Below, one piece after another: positions 6,688 through 9,484 of a stretch of DNA of 9,484 bases. The notes beneath the pieces were generated by a model. The model worked only from the letters and a program-made list of their open reading frames with translations, ran no database searches and was not told where the DNA came from. Source of the DNA: Rubrobacter sp. (lineage in GTDB: Bacteria > Actinomycetota > Rubrobacteria > Rubrobacterales > Rubrobacteraceae); NCBI GenBank assembly GCA_020253895.1, contig JADDKG010000224.1, positions 1-9,484 of the forward strand, read 5' to 3'. Positions within the stretch are counted from its first letter, which is position 1; each line of letters starts with the position of its first letter. The translations under genes and the position numbers were made by a program.

Positions 6688-7796
6688 CTGATCCAGTGCA
6701 CTAGTTATGGCCATGCCGAAGATAGACTATCGAACGTGATCGAGGAAGACGTAAAAGAGCTGAAGAAGCGTCACCGATACTCCCACCTGTTCCACCGGGC
6801 GAGGATGTTGAGGCTCCTGAAGAGCGGGGAGTGCAAAAACCTCTCCGAAGCGGCCGAGGCTCTGGGCTACAGCTGGCGTCAATGCCAGAGGTGGTTCGCC
6901 GCTTACGACGGGGTGGTAAGCGGGAGCTTTTGGTGAGCAGGGTCGATGAGCGCAGTCCCAAGGAGCTGGTCACCGACGAAGCCTGGGAAGAACCGGAGGA
7001 GGCGATGAAGAGGGACGAGATAGCCACCGTTGCCCAGGCGCACGATTCTGGTGCAGAGGGGCATAGGCTACTCTCATCCCGAGAGCGTCGGGGGGCTCCT
7101 CAGGCGCCGCAAGGCCAAGCCGAAGACGGAGCGTCCTCGGCACGAGGAGGCCGACGGACGCGAGCAAGAGGACTTCAAAAGAAGTTCTCCGGAAGGGGTC
7201 GAGAAGCAGAGCGAGAGGCACCCCGGCAAGCCTTTTGAAGGTCCTGGCTTTTGACGAGGCGCGCTTCGGACTCATAAACTGGCACAGGAGGAGATACTGT
7301 CCCAAAGGGTTTCGCCCGCCCCGCGAATCAGGCGCGCCTACGAGTGGACCTACCTCTACGCGGCAGTGGACCCCACGAGCGGGGAGAGCTTCTCGCTCTA
7401 CCCTCCGGGGATGGACGGGAGGTGCTTTGTGAGAAGCTCCTCGAGAAACTGTCGATGGCGTATAGCGATCATCACCTCCTGCTCGTCCTGGACAACGCCC
7501 CGAGCCACACCTGCGGGCAAATCGCCCACCCCGAGAACCTCTGATCCTGCTGCCCTTGCCGGCCTACCCTCCCGAACTCAACCCCGTTGAGAGATGGTTC
7601 GAGGAGTTCAGGCGCGCTCTCTTCCGTCCAACGAGGCTTTTTTGAGACCATCGAAGTGCTACGAGAAGCGCTCACGAAGACGCTGGAGCCTTACTGGGAA
7701 GATCCGAGCCTATTACGAAGCTCACCGGCTACTCCTGGTAGGTGGAAGCCATCGAAGAGGCTCTCAACGCATCATGACATCAATGAACCTGATCGG
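6688..7796 (+). mobile_element. Decayed IS630-family insertion sequence
   Basis: About 1.1 kb, a normal IS630 length, containing one dead transposase gene. The left edge is set by the break in EAL homology at 6686 and a TA (6686-6687), the family's target dinucleotide. A candidate imperfect terminal repeat pairs CTGATCCAGTGCACT at the left end (6688-6702) with the reverse complement of the right end (7782-7796), 10 of 15 by eye. The right flanking dinucleotide is TG rather than TA, so either it has mutated or the edge is slightly off. GC content by hand count (about 57% in two lines) is below the flanking genes, as expected for an immigrant. Edges are approximate. Confidence 0.75.
6707..7777 (+). 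pseudogene. IS630-family DDE transposase, multiply frameshifted
   Basis: A nearly complete transposase can be pieced together across all three plus frames. It starts MAMPKID (6707), then LSNVIEEDVKELKKRHRY and an N-terminal helix-turn-helix (LSEAAEALGYSWRQCQRWFAAY). The DDE catalytic core follows: Asp in LAFDEARFGLI (codon 7253), Asp in LVLDNAPSHT (codon 7491) and Glu in YPPELNPVERWFEEF (codon 7589). The C-terminus is YSW-stop-VEAIEEALNAS ending at TGA 7775-7777. Frame changes are needed near 6727, 6920, 7045, 7240, 7320, 7420, 7541, 7640 and 7715, plus an in-frame TAG at 7739-7741. All three catalytic residues survive, but in different frames, so no active enzyme can be made. Confidence 0.9.
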
Positions 7797-7830
7797 TGCA
7801 AGGACTTCGGTGAGCGCTTTCACAGGTTTC

Positions 7831-8610
7831 TCAAGGGGAACCTGACTGGCGTGTGATCTCGAGCATCGCCGGGTGCAGAGGCCCGTTGCTCGCCACTATC
7901 TCCCGCCCCTCGATGTCCAGCGGCCAGCCGCGGTAGTCGGTGACCCTTCCGCCGGCCTCCTCCAGGATCAGGGAGGCCGCCGCCACGTCCCAGGCCCAGA
8001 TGCCGCGCTCGTAGTAGCCATCCAGCCTCCCGCAGGCGACGTAGCAGAGGTCTATGGCGGTGGAGCCGAGCCGCCGCATGCCGCGCGTCCGCACAGCGAA
8101 GCGCCCGAAGAGCTCCAACGCTTCGGGCATCTTCGTCCGGTCGTAGGGAAAACCGGTGGCGATCAGCGCCCGGATGAGCTCGCCGGTCTGCGAGGGGCTT
8201 ATGGGCTCGCCGTTCAGGGTCGCCCCCTCCCCGCGCCGGGCGGCGAACATCTCGTCTCTCACCGGGTCGTAGACCACCCCCAGAACCACCTCCTGTCCTC
8301 TTTGGAGGGCCACGGAGACCGCAAAGATGGGGAGACCATGGACGAAGTTGACCGTCCCGTCGAGGGGGTCCACGATCCAGCGCTTCTCCCCCTCCCCCGC
8401 CGTCTGACCGCTCTCCTCGGCAAGCATGCCGTAGCCGGGGAAGGCCCCGAGAAGCCTCTCCTTCAGCAACCGCTAGGCCTCCTCGTCCGTCTCGGTAACG
8501 AGGTCCACCTCCCCCTTGTACCGGACCTCCCCTCCGCGCACCAGCCCTTCGAGCAGCACCTCCCCCGCCGCCCGGGCTGCCTCCTTCGCGACATCAAGCT
8601 CCTTCCGCAA
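7831..8610 (-). pseudogene. Inositol monophosphatase family gene with in-frame stop at codon 46
   Basis: Family members are Mg2+-dependent, Li+-sensitive phosphatases acting on inositol-1-phosphate, fructose-1,6-bisphosphate or related sugars. The catalytic signatures are intact: LAEESG (metal-binding Glu), WIVDPLDGTVNFVHGLP (DPxDGT) and WDVAAASLILEEAGG. Read through, the gene gives 259 residues, the family's normal size, from TTG 8610 (GGGGAGGG just upstream); an ATG at 8628 is possible but has no ribosome site. The N-terminal part is recognisable (RKELDVAKEAARAAGEVLLEG, YKGEVDLVTETDEEA), then codon 46 (8475-8473) is TAG where GAG would fit. A TTG at 8469, two codons later, has GAGGAGG eight bases upstream and could restart a 212-residue protein that keeps the catalytic motifs but lacks the first helix and strand. 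It may be a recent pseudogene, a restart product or a base-call error. The C-terminus (LEITRQSGSP) abuts the IS relic region and may be altered. Confidence 0.8.
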
Positions 8611-8629
8611 GACACCCTCCCCTTTCATC

Positions 8630-8643
8630 TATCCCGCGGGATA
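8630..8643. promoter_or_regulatory. Perfect 14-bp palindrome upstream of the phosphatase gene
   Basis: TATCCCGCGGGATA is exactly self-complementary. It lies 20 bases upstream of TTG 8610 (one base from ATG 8628), where a repressor would block transcription or translation initiation. Read on the minus strand, its TATCCC half is also the best available -10-like hexamer (TTGTCC 18 bases upstream), so operator and promoter may coincide. No regulator is in view. Confidence 0.35.
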
Positions 8644-8778
8644 CGGCGCGCCGCCCGCACCGGACAACCCGCCCAGTAAAGTCCGGCACCCATCAAGCAC
8701 GGAGACCATCGCCACCTGGGCTCCAAAGATACCGGCATCAGCGCTCGGAGAAGAGGGTAGCAGGGAACGCCGGCAAAG

Positions 8779-8800
8779 AAAGGCTTTCCACCTGGCCTTT
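8779..8800 (-). terminator. Hairpin downstream of the tRNA-His fragment, likely its old terminator
   Basis: On the minus strand AAAGGC (8800-8795) pairs with GCCTTT (8784-8779) around a 10-base loop, followed by CTTTG, a weak U-rich tail. A competing stem, GGCCTT-TACG-AAGGCC (8794-8809), overlaps it. It sits 18 bases past the 3' end of the tRNA fragment and reads in the same direction, as expected for the original terminator of that tRNA gene. Confidence 0.45.
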
Positions 8801-8817
8801 ACGAAGGCCCCTGTAAG

Positions 8818-8864
8818 GGTGACCGACGGGATTCGAACCCGCGACCTCCGGAGCCACAATCTGG
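8818..8864 (-). other. 3' fragment of tRNA-His(GUG), probable attachment-site scar
   Basis: On the minus strand I see, in order: anticodon stem CCAGA (8864-8860, one A-C mismatch), 7-base loop TTGTGGC with anticodon GTG, stem TCCGG, 5-base variable loop AGGTC, T arm GCGGG-TTCGAAT-CCCGT (8842-8826), acceptor 3' strand CGGTCAC (8825-8819) and discriminator C (8818). A C discriminator is special to tRNA-His. No CCA is encoded. Upstream there is no D arm (no GGTAGAGC-like sequence) and no GTGACCG acceptor partner, so only the 3' part exists. Fragments from the anticodon loop to the 3' end are the typical duplicated core left by tyrosine-integrase elements at tRNA genes. Confidence 0.82.
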
Positions 8865-8896
8865 CCAAGTACGTTTGCGGCTGTTCGCCAGTGTCC

Positions 8897-8918
8897 AAAA
8901 AACCGCTTAGATAAGCGG
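8897..8918 (-). terminator. Intrinsic terminator of the CorA gene
   Basis: On the minus strand CCGCTT (8918-8913) and AAGCGG (8908-8903) form a 6-bp stem around the 4-base loop ATCT, extendable by one pair, followed directly by six T residues (8902-8897). It begins two bases after the CorA stop codon, a textbook rho-independent terminator. Confidence 0.9.
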
Positions 8919-8919
8919 A

Positions 8920-9484
8920 TTAGAGCCAGTCGCGGCGCTTGAAGACGGCGTAGAGTGCGACCGAGACCAACAGCATCAGCGTAAGCGCAAACGGATAGCC
9001 GACGATCCAGTGAAGCTCGGGCATGTAGTCGAAGTTCATCCCGTAGATCGTTCCGACCAGCGTCGGCGCGAAAAGGATGGCGGCCCAGGCGGAGATCTTC
9101 TTGACCTCCTCGTTTTGTTGCAGGCTCACGAGCGTAAGGTTGACGCTCAGGATGTTCTGCAGCAGGTCCCTGAAGCCCGCCACCTGCTCCTGGATCTGTA
9201 TGGCGTGGTCCTGCACGTCCCTGAGGTAGCGCTGCAGCTCAGGGTCTATACCGTACTTGTCGAACCCGGCCATCAAGCTACCCAAGATGACGGTGAGCGG
9301 CTTGACCGCCCGCTGGAATTCAATGACCTGGCGAGAGAGTTCGTAGATCCGGCGCGAGACGCCAGGGTTGCCACCGAAGACCTCGGTCTCGATCTCGTCG
9401 ATGTCGTTCTCCAGGCCCCGCACCACCGGAGCGTATCCGTCCACCACCCGGTCCATGATCGCGTAGAGGATGGCTTCGGGTCCC
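8920..9484 (-). CDS. corA: CorA-family Mg2+ transporter (5' end outside window)
   Basis: Magnesium (also Co2+/Ni2+) channel of the inner membrane, a homopentamer in characterised members. The last 187 codons are visible, starting GPEAILYAIMDRVVDGYAP at the window edge; roughly 130-150 N-terminal residues are missing by comparison with the usual family length. Visible parts are the long stalk helix (ENDIDEIETEVFGG to QIQEQVAGFRDLLQN), membrane segment 1 (about ISAWAAILFAPTLVGTI), the YGMNF selectivity signature with the MPEL loop, membrane segment 2, and the basic C-terminus KRRDWL. The ATG at 9456 is internal and not the start. Stop TAA 8922-8920 is followed at once by an intrinsic terminator. 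Local GC is about 57-63% in three lines counted, clearly below the left-hand genes (78% in one line counted), and the gene lies on the element side of the tRNA-His scar, so it may be acquired. Confidence 0.93.
   Translation of the reverse strand, partial: GPEAILYAIMDRVVDGYAPVVRGLENDIDEIETEVFGGNPGVSRRIYELSRQVIEFQRAVKPLTVILGSLMAGFDKYGIDPELQRYLRDVQDHAIQIQEQVAGFRDLLQNILSVNLTLVSLQQNEEVKKISAWAAILFAPTLVGTIYGMNFDYMPELHWIVGYPFALTLMLLVSVALYAVFKRRDWL

Noticed and set aside
7797..7830. Remaining N-terminal part of the EAL gene right of the IS
   Set aside because: All three minus-strand frames were read across the junction and none gives EAL-like sequence leading into ITAEG. This short stretch stays unassigned.
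8629..8898. Open frame on the minus strand across the tRNA fragment
   Set aside because: The peptide RRSRVRIPSVTL is the familiar false translation of a tRNA 3' end; there is no other support for a protein.
8818..8900. A complete tRNA-His gene
   Set aside because: No D arm and no 5' acceptor strand can be found upstream of the anticodon stem, and the stem itself has an A-C mismatch.
1..9484. CRISPR arrays, tandem repeats or a defence system
   Set aside because: No regularly spaced repeats were seen on reading the window, and no gene resembles known defence components.

Overview
The window is GC-rich DNA, over 70% G+C by hand count in the left two thirds. It suggests a Gram-positive-type actinobacterium, and gene content and style are most like Rubrobacter or a relative. 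Supporting signs are a LytR-CpsA-Psr cell-wall protein, GTG/TTG starts, promoters placed for leaderless transcripts, and an actinobacterial-looking tRNA-His fragment. The genus is an inference.

Left block (1-5661, all minus strand). A TPP-dependent enzyme of the benzoylformate decarboxylase family is followed after 19 bases by an MFS transporter, a clear two-gene operon. A GC-rich hairpin then separates the transporter from a LytR-CpsA-Psr protein. That gene is followed after 36 bases by a CPA2 (Kef-type) cation/proton antiporter with a TrkA-N domain, which runs off the left edge.

Centre (5662-6528). Diverging from the decarboxylase is a small cupin of the 2,4'-dihydroxyacetophenone dioxygenase family. 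The intergenic region holds a long interrupted inverted repeat and a second small dyad just upstream of the cupin's likely promoter. Enzyme, transporter and cupin look like one catabolic unit acting on the side chain of an (aryl) ketone or 2-oxo acid. The decarboxylase active site differs from the textbook enzyme at three positions, so the substrate is open.

Decayed zone (6504-8864). This holds a C-terminal scrap of an EAL-domain (c-di-GMP phosphodiesterase) gene cut by a dead IS630-family element with about nine frameshifts. Next comes an inositol-monophosphatase gene with an in-frame TAG at codon 46. Last is a 3' fragment of a tRNA-His(GUG) gene with no 5' half, which is the usual scar of a tRNA-targeted integrative element.

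Right edge (8865-9484). A CorA-type magnesium transporter lies on the minus strand, truncated by the window edge and closed by a textbook intrinsic terminator. It is less GC-rich (about 57-63% in lines counted) than the left block. From the orientation of the tRNA fragment, any integrated element should lie on this side and continue past the window. No CRISPR array, rRNA or complete tRNA was seen.
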